From assembly GCF_020921035.1 (NCBI RefSeq), contig NC_063156.1, positions 7,626,001-7,690,000 of the forward strand: a stretch of 64,000 bases of DNA, written 5' to 3'. Positions 36,969 through 48,375 of the stretch are shown in pieces. Within the stretch, counting starts at the first letter, position 1, and every line of letters begins with the position of its first letter. This DNA comes from Rhodamnia argentea (lineage: Eukaryota; Streptophyta; Magnoliopsida; Myrtales; Myrtaceae). The notes beneath the pieces are model-generated. The model was not told the origin of the DNA. It did no database searches and saw only the letters and a program-made list of their open reading frames with translations. The position numbers and the translations under genes were made by a program.

Positions 36969-39074
36969 TAATAAAAAAAGGAAAGTTTTCGTTTTGGTCC
37001 GTAATTAAAAAAGAAAAGAAAAGAAGGTTACAAAAATGGTATTTTGGCTTTATGTTCCTTTAAAAATTTGCATTTTCTCTTTTTTCTTTTCTTTTGATAG
37101 GAGCGATTTCATTTTCATTAATGTTAAGAGGAAAACATCGAATGTAGCCTCGTATCGACCACAACAATTTCGACAAGTCCTTTTCCAATCTGAATTAGTG
37201 TTTTAAGATTTGATAGCACACCTGCCTAATTTGGTGATGCATTTTGTCAATTTTTTTTCTTTTCAACTTTTTGGCCACCTACAAGTGCCCCTATGCTAGG
37301 GCCAGCAGCCTATTAACAAGGAGGAAGGTGAGGTTCGGTGTTCAATTTTCCACCCACATAATAAAGAAGACCCCACCAACGTGACAAGAGAATTGGAAGG
37401 GGATGAGACGAGACGGCGACGTTTTAATTTTAGAGGTGGTGGGGTTCGATTCTCGCGCTCTCCGGAAAAACAAGTTAAAAGTCGGAGAAATAAGATAGAA
37501 AGACGAAAGTTAGAGTAGGACAAATAAAAATAACAATGAGAATAAGAATAAGTAGGTTCCGGAAAAAAAAAAGGATTAAATATCACGAGAAATCATAAAT
37601 CAGTAGGCTCGAGATTTATTTATTCCAAATTAATTTTCATTAAAAAAAATCCCAAATAGGCATGCCCATGTTGCATTTGCCCTGGTGAGTAAATGCGGTA
37701 TGCATGTACCAGTCTAAGATTTCTTATAGTATTATCTTAACAATAAAGCACTTTGTTTTTTATTGCATAAGCTCCCGAGATAGATGAAGGTATACCATAT
37801 AAGCGGGGAATATTCGATACGACATAAATCCCGAGAAAACATATTTGTAAAGTTTTACAAATTCTTTAATTTGAGAATAATGTGGCCTACTAAAGTTGGT
37901 ATTGGCTACGAAATGGTAGGCTTTTTCATCACATGGAAATCTGGTGGGAGATCATTGCTGAAAACCTACACCATTTACTGCTGTTTCACTTGGGCCAGTG
38001 CAGGCACCGCCATAAGTCCAATGGCTCAATCAAAGCGCTTTAAGGATGGTGTTGGATTCTATTAATTTCTCTGATCCGTTTAATTAACCTAAATCTACCC
38101 ATAACCATAACCGGAGACATAAATTGAATAGAGGGACAAAATCTTTGACGGCGGTCATTACCAAAGGTCAGTAAATACTAAACAGAATCAGAAAAGATGT
38201 GCGAAGAATGCTAGGCATATTAAACTTTGGCTCATAGGAAAATAGACGGACAAGATTGACCTCGTGACATGCTATAAGTAGATATATACTCAAGTGAAGT
38301 AGCCGATTGCTCGATACTCAGTTTCAATGTGTCCACACGTCTGTACATATATCGATACTTCCATGTCCGTATGCCCATAAACGGCATCCGGATGTAACCG
38401 ATTGCAATTTAGGGTCCGGGTCACGTATAGGACTTGCGCCAAATATGTGACTAGCCGATATTGTTCTTAGTCTCGTTTAGCAATCCTGATAATGCAGATT
38501 AGTTATTGAAGCTCGTATACAAATTAAGTGGACAATGCACGAGGTCGAGGTGTCAATTGATTAAAGGTTTCGCTAGCAGTCGACATCCAAGAACAAGGTA
38601 CATAGCTGAGTAAGAGTACGAAATGTGAGCAATGTGTATCACAACATTTCATGATCAAGTGTTTCATTGGATTGCAATTGAAAGTTATAATTCATTACAA
38701 TGCTGTATATGAACCACCTCCGCGACTACATAATTAGATCACCAAGTGCGATATCCTCTTCATGTTAACTCGAATTCATAAATCTAACGATTGAGATGTA
38801 AGGAGAGTAATTTTCTTAGACTGTCTGTCCAATACTTGCGCAATGATCGGTGTTAGACCACCAAACTTTGCCGCTTAATGCTAGTGATGCATATTGCAAC
38901 TACGTGAAAATATGAAAATCTTTGAATCCCAGGAAACCCTAGATTTTTCCCACGACTCTTCATCGCTTCTTGATATATTTTCTTACCACACACCAAGAGT
39001 CAAACTAGATGAATAAATGGCCTTGAACATCAACCCAACTACCAAAAGTTACCACCCTTCTTCTCATGCAATGA
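36969..39074. other. Spacer upstream of the first LTP gene
   Basis: No coding frame is supported. A tRNA-like B-box word near 37440 was considered and rejected. The last few hundred bases are presumably promoter of the LTP gene. Confidence 0.45.
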
Positions 39075-39237
39075 CACGTGGCTCTCATTTACTCTCTCCT
39101 CGCTTCTATTTTCTCTATATAAACCCTCCAACTTCACCATCTCCCCTCCCTCACCATCGAAACCATCGTCCGATTCCCATAAACCCTAACCATCTCTCTT
39201 ATCCCCTCTCTTTCTCTCTCTCACTCTCGTTCTCTGT
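39075..39237 (+). promoter_or_regulatory. LTP gene 1 core promoter: G-box/ABRE, TATA box, pyrimidine leader
   Basis: ACACGTGGC (CACGTG core at 39075-39080) matches an ABRE/G-box. TATATAAA lies at about 39116-39123. A CT-rich leader (39192-39237) leads to the ATG at 39256. This order is shared with the second LTP gene. ABA or light responsiveness is inference from the motif. Confidence 0.6.
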
Positions 39238-39255
39238 TCAACAACTGCTCCAAGT

Positions 39256-39732
39256 ATGGCTGATCTCTCCAAGCTCTCTTGCTTCCTCCTCCTCGCCTGC
39301 CTCGTGGCGGCCTCGTCGCCGGTGGCTCGCGCAGCGATCACGTGCTCGCAGGTCACCAGCAGCTTGGCCCCCTGCCTCGGCTACCTGATGGGTGGCGGCG
39401 CCCTGTCCGGCCCCTGCTGCTCCGGCGTCCAGTCCCTCAACGGGGCGGCCCGGACCACCCCGGACCGCCAGGCCACCTGCCGGTGCCTGCAGTCGGCTGC
39501 CGGGAGCATGCCGGGGGTCAACCTTAACCTGGCCGCTGGCCTCCCCGGGAAGTGCGGCGTCAACGTGCCCTACAAGATCAGCCCCTCCACCAACTGCAAC
39601 TCGTAAACTTCGCCCCCTCGCCATCTCCTTTTTCCTCTTCCCCTCTCGCTATTCATCAATCATTTCCAGATTACAGCCGCATCCTCACTTGACGTTGCTT
39701 TTCTCTTGCTTTTGGTTTGCAGCGTGAAGTGA
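39256..39732 (+). CDS. Type 1 non-specific lipid transfer protein (nsLTP1)
   Basis: Exon 1 is 39256-39602. A 120-base intron (39603-39722) splits the codon for the last Ser, and exon 2 (39723-39732) adds Val-Lys-stop, giving 118 residues. Without splicing the protein stops after CNS. The signal peptide covers residues 1 to about 26 (cleavage near VARA/AITC). The mature protein has the eight-cysteine motif: C30-x9-C40-x13-C54C55-x19-C75-x-C77-x22-C100-x13-C114. The two LTP1 pentapeptides are TTPDR (67-71) and PYKIS (105-109). LTP1s are secreted four-helix proteins that bind acyl lipids in a hydrophobic tunnel and act in cuticle deposition and defence. Codon use is strongly GC-rich compared with the flanking DNA. 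A terminal intron two codons before the stop is typical of the family. Confidence 0.95.
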
Positions 39733-41867
39733 GAAGCTTATGAGCTCGGGTCGAGGCTGACGATGGTGTAGCGACGTGAAGGTGATAATAAGAGGGACGC
39801 GGATGGGTCGTTCTAGGGTTTTTGTTGTTGCATGGCGTGCTTGGTTTTTGTGTAGGGTCGTTCTAGGTTTTTGTCGTTGCGTATGGAATGTCTCGTGTGG
39901 GTTTTTGGTCTGCGACCATGTTGTCATATTATGCGCCTTCGGCCTCTGAAATTATATCCTGACTTGGTGTTTTTCCTTTCTCATTTTCCTCTGAACCACC
40001 ACTACGCAAAGTGAAGATTTGAACTCTTTTCAACCCTAACAATCTACGAGACGAGAGACAGAAAAAAAAAACTCCTAACCTAACTCGACTCAGCACCACC
40101 TTTTACTGAATGAAATAATAACGGATAACATAAATCCTTTGGAGATTATCGCTGTCCTGCGCTCATCAAATGAAAAACTTTGGAAAATCAACGATTACTC
40201 CATAAACAAGCTTCATCGCGTATGTATCTGTATCTGTAAAAAATCTTTGAACCAGAGGCAGAGACCTTTGGAAAAGTACACATGCTTTAAAGCGCGTCTT
40301 GAAGTGTACTTATTACGACTTACATTTTCGACAGCATTGGAGACGCGGGGGTGAAAAAGCAAAGCTCTCTTGACACCTCACACGAAATTAAAGTTCAAAT
40401 TCTATTTGTTTCTTTTTCTTTTTTTAAGGGTTTGTCGGGGAAAAATGATTTGTTTTCATTTGTTTGATGATGTAGGGAAAGTGATTTCCTTCTTGCGAGA
40501 AGATTAAGTCATTTTTCCTCCGATCTAAGCTCATTATTTTCGATCCATAGATCGATTAGTTTAGGTGTCATCCAAGCACCAGAAAGTCGAATTTTTTTTT
40601 CATAATTTTTTTTTCTTCAAACAAACGAACTCGAGAGTTATTTCGTTACCCCTCTAAACGATTCTAATAGCTATCCAAATGATCAACTCCAATGTTGTCC
40701 CCCTTTCCCATTTCTCCTCGCACACTTTAATACCATGCTCTCCTCTCACGTCATTTTTATGAATGATTTCAACCCAAAAGCAAATTAAACTTTTAGGTAC
40801 GGGAGGATATCAACGTAAACTCGAAGTGAGCCTCATCCTGTCACCTTGCCAGTTCGATTTGAACAACAACGAGAAAATAAGATTAATAACAAAGAAAAAA
40901 AAACGCGACGGAGAATGTATATTCTTTTTTCTTAATGTGATTGACATAAAGAAATTGACAATCCGCTTCTTGATCGTGTATGGGTCATGACAGAAAATCT
41001 TGATGTCCCGCCATATTCTTACACCATTGCAAATCGAAACCACTACGATAAAATAATACTACATCTGGTGTTCGGATAATTGTTTTGGATGCATATTTCT
41101 TCTTCTTCTTCTTCTTCTTCTTCTTCCAAGGATGCATACTTCTCAGTGTCTCAAATATGCAATTTTAGGGTTTCCACAAATCTTAACCACGGGGTCCTAT
41201 AGGTTCGCATTCCACTTAATGCAAGATAGATTGAAGGTTGGGGGGTTTTTTTACTATGAAGGATGCCTTCTCAAGTTCTCACATATGCAATTTTAGGGTT
41301 TCTCAAATAGAGGTATTGTATTCCACTTAATGCAAGATAGAGAAGGTTTGGCACGCGGGCATATCGCTACTTCTATTCCATCTTCAAAACTGATTCTCAT
41401 ACTCTTCCAGAACTATTTCCCAGACTAGATTTCCCTCTCACCAAAACTAGGGATAAACGGTTCTATGGTTGGTTTAAATTTCACCTATAACCCCAAACAT
41501 ACCTAACGAAATCGGTTCTTCAATATTTCGATGCTGGAACCTATCTCACATACCTTAAAACCGGAAACCTGGTCTATCACAGGTTCCAGGTTCTACCCAT
41601 ATTCCACATATATTCTTAATTTCTCAATTCAATAATTATAGCAAATCATCACATCTAATGACACCATTTACTGTTATAATTCATTAACCATAACTCATAC
41701 TTAGATACACAAATAATATGAAATATTAACAAAGTAAAAGTGTTGGTTATGGATATCACGGGAAATGGAAACTCGGACTAGTGGTTCCAAATTACACACT
41801 CGTCATCGGACCATAAAATACCATTGGATCCTATGAAGACATTGAACAAGAAAAACACAAAGGCTTA
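39733..41867. other. Spacer between the two LTP genes, left part
   Basis: The 3' UTR of LTP1 contains a short internal duplication ('gggtcgttctaggg' near 39806 and 39857). The remainder is AT-rich without a supported gene. Confidence 0.5.
41098..41345. repeat. (TTC)n microsatellite followed by an imperfect direct duplication
   Basis: A TTC run covers about 41098-41126. Then 'atatgcaattttagggtttc' and 'attccacttaatgcaagata' each occur twice (about 41155/41283 and 41210/41320). This marks a duplicated block with a period near 110-130 bases. Confidence 0.75.
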
Positions 41868-42308
41868 GGGAAAATTGTCAAAAAAGTACTAAATCTATTG
41901 CACTTGTGCCATTTCAACTTTAAACCTTTTAAGTTTACTAATTGAGTCCTAAACATTTACACTTTGTGCCAATTGAGTCCTATTGGCCAAAAATCGCTAA
42001 CGTGAATGTCAATTGTCTTACATGGCACATTCAAGACTAACGTGAAAATTTTTAACATATTTTTTTTTATTGAAGAAGAAAACTATAGGAAAAAATAAAT
42101 AAATAAATAAATAAATAATTGGCAAAAGATTATGTCGGCGTTAGCCGTGCCATGTAAGAAGGTTGGCGTTCACGTCTTCAATTTCCGGTCAATAGGACTT
42201 AGTTAGCAAAAAGCGAAAATATTTAGGACACAATTAGCAAATTTAAAAGGTTTAGAGCTGAATTGGTAAAAGTGCAATAGGCTTAGTGCTTTTTTGACAA
42301 TTTTCTCC
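41868..42308. mobile_element. Family A foldback element with the GC-rich centre missing
   Basis: The left end 'gggaaaattgtcaaaaaagt' is inverted at the right as 'cttttttgacaattttctcc'. Inner arms match ('aattgagtcctaaacattta' against 'aggacacaattagcaaattt'). The T-rich and A-rich shoulders meet almost directly (about 42060-42118, including an AAAT run), so the GC-rich centre seen elsewhere is absent. It lies between the duplicated LTP genes. Confidence 0.65.
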
Positions 42309-43398
42309 CAAAAATTATTCCAGTTTCCATGTTTTAATTTTCAAGAACCTACCCCTTAGACTCGATTCCCCAATTTTCGGAACCATAAGCCTTACCCTAC
42401 ATTTCCTCCAGTTCCTACCAGTCCGGTTTTCGATTTTATCTTGAAATCATGCTCACCTCTCATTAAAACATACTTAGCTACTCACCACTAAATGCACAAA
42501 TCATGCGATCAATACCGCGTAACTCGTTTAGCTAAGATTCATCCGAAATCCTGACGGAACATCCCTGCATCGCCAAAAGGCCGAGGTCGCAAAAGTGTCG
42601 AAGTTTCAGAAATGTGAAAGAGACGGGATTCAACGAGCACATGGAGAAATCACGAGTCGCAACCCCACCACACGTGAGCCATGTTCAATCCACACATCAA
42701 ATTAAATCGTCCTACATTCTAATCCAGGTCACCCAACAGCCTGCTTTACTCCTGATTGGCGCAAATCTCGCGAAATTTGAAGATGAACTCAGGCGAACCC
42801 CGTGTATTTTTCCAACACGAACTTGTCTTCTTTTGAGATCATAGGCAGTAGATACATCGTGCCTAGGCTAGGCCGGTGGGTTTCTTCATCACAGCCTCTC
42901 TCTTTTCTTGGGTCTGATGCCTTGTTAGGCCCGAGCCACTCGCGATTTTCACTTTATGGTTATATAATGGAAGGCACAACACCTAACTCACAAATCGAAT
43001 TCACCAAAATTCTAGACCTCGTCGCCAGGGCATTCTTTTAGAAAAAAAAAAATTATCGAGCGATAGAACACGTCGCACGAACAATAGCTTATGTAGGGAT
43101 GAGTCCATCGGAAATAATTTCTCGGGACCTCTCGGGGTCGCAGTGCGCGCCGGCGCTTCTCTTTAATTTTTCTTATCACATAGATCTTCAGATGGAAATC
43201 AAATTTTAGCCACCCAAGGAGTATACACATGGCGCAACCACGTCCCGATCGGAGAGGTTCGAATGTACTTATGTGGCGAAAACCACTGAAAAAGAAAGGC
43301 CTTGCAATGTAACGGGGAGAGAGGGATCAAGACCGCATTCAATTGAATGCCCCCAACTACCAACTAATCGCCACCGACGACGGACCGGGCCCCACGTA
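42309..43398. other. Spacer upstream of the second LTP gene
   Basis: No supported coding gene; open frames are short and overlapping. The 3' end is the promoter region of LTP gene 2. Confidence 0.45.
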
Positions 43399-43478
43399 CA
43401 CGTGTCAGATCTGAGGCCCTCCCCCTCTCCTATAAAATCGGCGTCCTTCCTCGTTGGCCCATCACACACTCTCTCTCA
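43399..43478 (+). promoter_or_regulatory. LTP gene 2 core promoter: G-box, TATA box, CT leader
   Basis: The CACGTG core lies at 43399-43404 within ACACGTGTC. TATAAAAT begins at about 43431. CT repeats cover about 43468-43478. The start codon is at 43549. Confidence 0.6.
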
Positions 43479-43548
43479 CTGTAACATCCACTGTAAAATC
43501 CCACCGACCAGCCAGCCACTCACGCTCGACTTGTTACTGCTCGAGGCC

Positions 43549-44084
43549 ATGGCGAGCTCTGGTTTTTCGAGGCTGGTGTGCGTGACCCTCCTGTGCTTGG
43601 TGGCGGCCGCATCCGTGGCCGAGGCCGCCGTGACGTGCGGCCAGGTGTCGAGCTCCCTGGCCCCGTGCATCCCCTACGCGAGGAGCGGCAGGGGCCAGGT
43701 GCCGCCAGGTTGCTGCAACGGCATCAGGTCGATCAACAGCGCCGCCAGGACCACCCCGGACCGCCAGGCCGCTTGCAGGTGCCTCAAGTCGGCCTCCGCC
43801 AGCATCTCCGGCATCAACTACGGGGTCGTCGCTGGCATCCCGGGCAAGTGCGGGGTCAGCATTCCCTACAAGATCAGCCCAAACACCAACTGCAACAGGT
43901 CCATTACTCAACGAAGCATTGACATGCCAACGCCATTAACGAACATTACTCCGTAGCATACTGATTACTTCTTCATAAACTAATAATATCTTGACAGGCT
44001 ATTAGTATTATTAGCCCTGCGAAGCGGTGACCCTTTTGGCTTTTCCTCACGAAGTGTTTGTTCTTTTATTGCAGCGTCAAGTGA
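43549..44084 (+). CDS. Type 1 non-specific lipid transfer protein (nsLTP1), tandem duplicate
   Basis: Exon 1 is 43549-43898 and exon 2 is 44075-44084. As in the neighbouring gene, the intron (176 bases) splits the Ser codon before Val-Lys-stop, giving 119 residues. An unspliced reading would add a foreign tail after CNR. The signal peptide covers residues 1 to about 26 (AEA/AVTC). Cysteines are C30, C40, C55, C56, C76, C78, C101 and C115, with one more residue between C40 and the CC pair than in the first copy. TTPDR and PYKIS are both present. The open frame extends upstream of 43549, but the ATG there directly precedes a signal peptide and follows the TATA box by about 115 bases, so it is the start. 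The role is lipid binding in the cell wall or cuticle, as for the family. Confidence 0.95.
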
Positions 44085-45055
44085 AGATCGCAAAGAAGGA
44101 TTCTGGGGAGCAAAATAAACGTCATTATTACTAGGGAATTAATGGGTATGATGAGAAATAAAGAGGGGTTGTGACAAGTCCGCATGAAGCTTCAGTACTT
44201 CATGTTCTTTTTAAGGTTTTTGTCTGTATCGGGTCTATCCTGTGCCCTAGACATTATCAATATTATGCGACTGAGATCGATATTTATTTTGGCCGAGATG
44301 ATCGTGCGCGCCTTTTCAATCTCGTCCCTCCTCTTTCTCCTCCCACTTGCAAAGCAGAAAGTCCACATAACAGAAGCAGGGTTGCTGCTGGAAATTGAAT
44401 ATGACCTTTTAACTGTTCCTACTAAACCTCGTCTCAGTTAATGGATTATGTTGGTAAAATCTGCAAAGTTCGGCTCTCGTGGACATCGCGCAGCGTTAAA
44501 AGAAAACGATTAGAACGTAGCAATTCGGCGGTCGGGTGAATGCGCGCGACCTCAGGCAACCATTGCTTAAACTTAAACTCTCGGCTCCGTTCCGACGGGG
44601 GCGAGTATTCATGCGGCTCGCACCATGCGGTTGATTTTCTCTCCACCACATAGATCCACAAACTAAGGTCGACTGTTTTGAATTGGACAGTTCTCCTTCG
44701 GCTAAGATTAAGAGAAGAGAAAGGAGGCAAATCACACACTTAAACTTGTACTATAAGTACAATTCGTCCGTGAATCCAAAGTGTACAGATTGTCGATATC
44801 TCTTGGGTCGATAATGCGGCCGATACATAAGGTAAAAAAAAAAATTGGGCTTGATTCTCTCGTTAAAGACATTATTATCATGTCGTCGCGCAGGTTCGAG
44901 TGACCCACCTAATAAATGGGCTAATTGGCGTCTTATGGATTCAATGCATGACAGGGATCGATGCAGTATTTGACATTTCTTCCTTAGGGTCCCCCACATA
45001 GCTAGTGCTTCCACCCAATCTAATTAATGAACAGATACGCGTCGTATCTCATATC
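44085..45055. other. 3' flank of LTP gene 2 and spacer
   Basis: Overlapping short frames on both strands, none recognised. The start is presumably the 3' UTR. Confidence 0.45.
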
Positions 45056-45401
45056 AAATGGGTGGGTCGGATCGGATCGGGTCAAATATGGTCCGACTCA
45101 TATGTACCCATCTAACCTGTTTTAACTCATATTTAATGGCCCGTATCCAACCCGACTCGCAATTAACCCATATTCAATCCAACCCGTATTGATTTATATT
45201 ACCAAAACACACTTATATTCTAGGAAAATCTATATAGCTCATTTAACCTATTTTTATATGTTACATGGATAAAATAAATATATATCACATGAAATAAATA
45301 AAAAAACAAATGAAACAATAAAAAATTAGTAAATAAAATAAAAAATGATATTAGATACTTTTATGTAATAAAAATCTACTATTATTTATTTCATTTTTCT
45401 T

Positions 45402-45626
45402 TCATTTTTCTCTGGCGAGGGCGATCAGCGGACGGCGGTGGGCAGTGGCGGCGATCGGAAAGGGTATCGCAGGGCGTCGCGGGGAAGGGAGGGGGACCGA
45501 GGAGCAGAACGACGAGGAGATGCTACGGAACCGGACAACGTCCATGTGAGTTCGGAGCTGCTTGCCAATAATGGAGAGAAGCTCCGGCGGAAGATCGGAC
45601 CATGGACGTTTCGTGGTTCCCTCCAT
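45402..45626 (-). pseudogene. F-box gene fragment (SKIP23-like), N-terminal piece
   Basis: The 74-codon frame begins with an ATG and reads WSDLPPELLSIIGKQL and VVRFRSISSSFCSSVP. This is the F-box plus the start of the linker of the plant SKIP23/DUF295 F-box family (SCF ubiquitin-ligase substrate adaptors). The reading then becomes Arg/Pro-rich and stops. The DUF295 domain of 250 or more residues is absent downstream, where the DNA is AT-rich. The piece belongs upstream of the one at 46199-46460, but lies downstream of it on the same strand, so the gene is broken and rearranged. Confidence 0.6.
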
Positions 45627-46198
45627 GTGAGCGCCTGCGTTTTCTGCACTAGTGATTGCAGATGTTGCAGTAAGAAGAAGAAGGATTCATCACTGCCAAA
45701 ATTAAAGGGGATTTTTGTGTTTTCCAATTTTGGCAACGGAATCTCAATGGATTGTCTTTCAGATTTTTCCGTTTTATTTAGATCGTGAATCTTGGACAAT
45801 CCAATATGTGATTTAGATCGTTAGTGCCAATGTAAATCTTTATTATCACGTACCATAAACATCTGAGGTATTTTTCAAGTCAATTTGTATTAAATCATCC
45901 GACAATTCAATTGTTATTGTAATAGAAAAAGACAATTCATCATCCTCCATTACTTTTTTTTTTTTTTTTTTTCATCCATGTTATGTTTGTTAATATTAGA
46001 GAAATAAACATCACTATAAAAATCTTTACCAAAAAAATTACTATAAAAATAAAAGAGATTCACAGCATTGTTGGGACGAAAATTTTCCATTAAACTTAAA
46101 TTATGTTAAACAAAATCACTTTTTAGATAATCTGGGGATGCCACTTCTTTCCTTATGTCGGGAATGATGCCAAACGTGCTGTACTCGAGCCCGTATTC

Positions 46199-46460
46199 TC
46201 AACAGATTCCGGCAATCTGGAATTCCAGAGAGTCGATTGTCTTAGGGAAATTGCGAGGCAAGTAAGTGATTTGCCGATGCGAGAAGAGGCTGAGGAGCTG
46301 CACGTTGTCGAGTTTGGACTCCTGGAGCTTCACCAGTCCGGATCGGAAGCTTCGTTCGGCGTCTCGAGCACGCAGATGTGCTTTCACAAAGGAAGACCCA
46401 GGAGCTCCGCGAGTGAGGGATTCAGAAAGTGAATAGCCAGACGTGGCGGTGAGGCGACGT
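46199..46460 (-). pseudogene. F-box gene fragment (SKIP23-like), middle piece
   Basis: The frame reads GYSLSESLTRG and then KLDNVQLLSLFSHRQITYLPRNFPKTIDSLEF. This corresponds to the 'LLDPLSRHRIKYLPENFPKVLNLLEF' type region between the F-box and the DUF295 domain in this family. It has no F-box before it, only a tandemly duplicated GC-rich segment, and stops shortly after. Paired with the N-terminal piece at 45402-45626. Confidence 0.55.
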
Positions 46461-46484
46461 TGGAGGTTGGCGAGCGGCAGTGTT

Positions 46485-46588
46485 CGGTGGCAGTGAAGGA
46501 GGGGGTGGTGGTCGGCGGTGGCGTCGGGCCGACGGTCGGTGGCAGTGAAGGAGGGGGTGGTGGTCGGCGGTGGCGTCAGGCCGACGGT
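46485..46588. repeat. Two 52-bp GC-rich tandem units
   Basis: The unit begins CGGTGGCAGTGAAGGAGGGG and occurs at 46485-46536 and 46537-46588 with one mismatch, followed by the first bases of a third. The period is not a multiple of three, so any protein reading changes frame from unit to unit. Confidence 0.9.
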
Positions 46589-46800
46589 CGGTGGCCCGTG
46601 ACCCAATCCAATTACAACAATGACTTAACCTTTTGATGGATCGAAAATGGGTTCTATGTGTAATCTATTTTTAATCTATCAAATTGAGATCCAATTTTTT
46701 GAATCTATTTTTACCGGACCCTCTCAAAGCTAACAATCCTATAGAACCCATGTGTTTGAAACATAGGTCAAAAATGGGTCATAGGCCCATATTGCGAGCT

Positions 46801-48375
46801 CTAGTAGAACTGTAGAGAAATCAATAGTTTGATTAGCGGGATCGTCAGTACAAACTTAAAATATGATCGATTTGATCTAAGGGGACGAGTTCGAGGGGAC
46901 ACTTATCACGCGAAAGGTACGATAAAAACTACGTGGGCAATGAACTGATGCGTCCCCCAGATATTTTGTCCTTGTTTAGGTCCCCCTCTTAGGATTTTCG
47001 GCCGAATCGCATATTTACGGAAGACCCCAGATAGCCAACAGCAAGGACAATAATTCAACCGTCCTCATTGAATACGGTGACATTGAGACACGGCACGCCT
47101 AGATTCCTCGAAACTGGACCCCGACGGTTAGGCCCTGCCTCTGTCTGGTGACCCGAGTTAAATTCAATGGCAACGACAAAGAACGGGGCTCTAGGACGTG
47201 ACTTTTGTTCGTTATCGAACTCGATTTCTAAACTTTAAAAAGAAAGTGCAATCGTGTCAAAAGCTTGCGAAATTAGTGCAATCGAGTGTCTCTGTCAGTT
47301 CTATTAAGATGTCGGCATGACGATTTTAAACATCATGTGGTCCTAATATGGCGCCAACCGAATGATCCGTAAGGGAAAAAAGAGGCAAAAAATACAAAAA
47401 CGGAAATACAGATAAAGCAAAAACAAATGCAGAAAACCAGATAAGTAAAGAGTAGATGCTATCAATAACGATAACAATCATACATGCGAAGCGACGGAAG
47501 CAGCATATGGAACAAGAAACAACATCCCCACTGTAAACAGATAAAGTACATGGATTAGTATCGCATATGAGGAGGTAAGTATGTCTACTTAAGCGTTATT
47601 CCGTTATAATCATGTTTCCTTGCATCAGTCGCTTGTCGTGGGAAAGCAACCTTATTTGACAAAGAAGCCTGCTAAAGTGCTGCCCAGGGAGCACAGCAGA
47701 ACAGAGAACAGTAATTAGTGATTTGCAATCCTAAACATTTTCCTAAATATTCGGGTATTATAAAGCTCCTGCAAAAGAAAGTAAAATATAATGTCCAATT
47801 AACACAGCTCATATTAATTGTTTTTCCCAAGTTAATATGGGAAAGCAAATAGCTTATGACTGAACCAAATTCTCTGTAGTTGTCTTTTGTGCCTGCCTAC
47901 GGGGTTGCGTTGCTTGATGCTCCCATCCTCCCATCGAAAATAAATCAGTTGGCAACTCTCTTTTGATTTGAAGGCCTGGCTACAGACTTTTACCTGCACG
48001 ATGATTATCTTCATGACCCTTTGGCTCTGCCCACGCCGGATGAAGGAAGAGGTGCGACATGGAAACGACAGCCCATGTTTACTTAGCAGGATTTTCTGTC
48101 CTGGATCCCAGCTATGCTTGCCAACAGCATATGCGATGTCTTCGAAAACCAGCATGCATATATCTATATTCTCTCCGATTTTTTCTGCAGACAACTACAG
48201 ATTTACTTAGAGATGATTATATAACAGAGCCAACAGAAACGCTGATAAAGAATAATGATATTACTAGGCGATTAGGCCATGTTAGCACTTGATTCATGGA
48301 AGGATAGAAGCAGAGATGGTTTAAAAAAGACAACACGAAGGACACAAAACATAAAAGTACCTTCTTATGGTAGAG
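46801..48375. other. Spacer and 3' flank of the plant-mobile-domain gene
   Basis: No coding frame is supported. The part adjoining 48376 is presumably 3' UTR; a 120-codon minus-strand frame at 48194-47832 has no recognisable domain. Confidence 0.45.

Larger units (their letters stand above)
45056..46800. mobile_element. Possible transposon interval enclosing F-box gene fragments
   Basis: The left edge (45056-45200) is rich in 'gggtcggatcgg', 'aacccgact' and 'aacccatattcaatcc' words. The right edge (46605-46800) is rich in 'aaaatgggtt', 'ggtcaaaaatgggtcatagg' and 'cccatattgcgagctc'. These look like divergent opposite ends of a common plant 'tgggtc' repeat. Between them lie two pieces of an F-box gene. 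A gene-capturing (Pack-type) element is inferred. Exact inverted ends and a target-site duplication were not resolved. Confidence 0.3.

Noticed and set aside
37430-37455. B-box-like GGTTCGATTCT
   Set aside because: No A box at the right distance upstream and no cloverleaf could be drawn.
39238-39624. Minus-strand and other-frame ORFs over the LTP gene
   Set aside because: Shadow frames of a GC-rich LTP exon; the plus-strand frame has the full eight-Cys motif.
47832-48194. 120-codon minus-strand frame after the PMD gene
   Set aside because: Lies where the 3' UTR is expected, after an in-frame stop; no domain.
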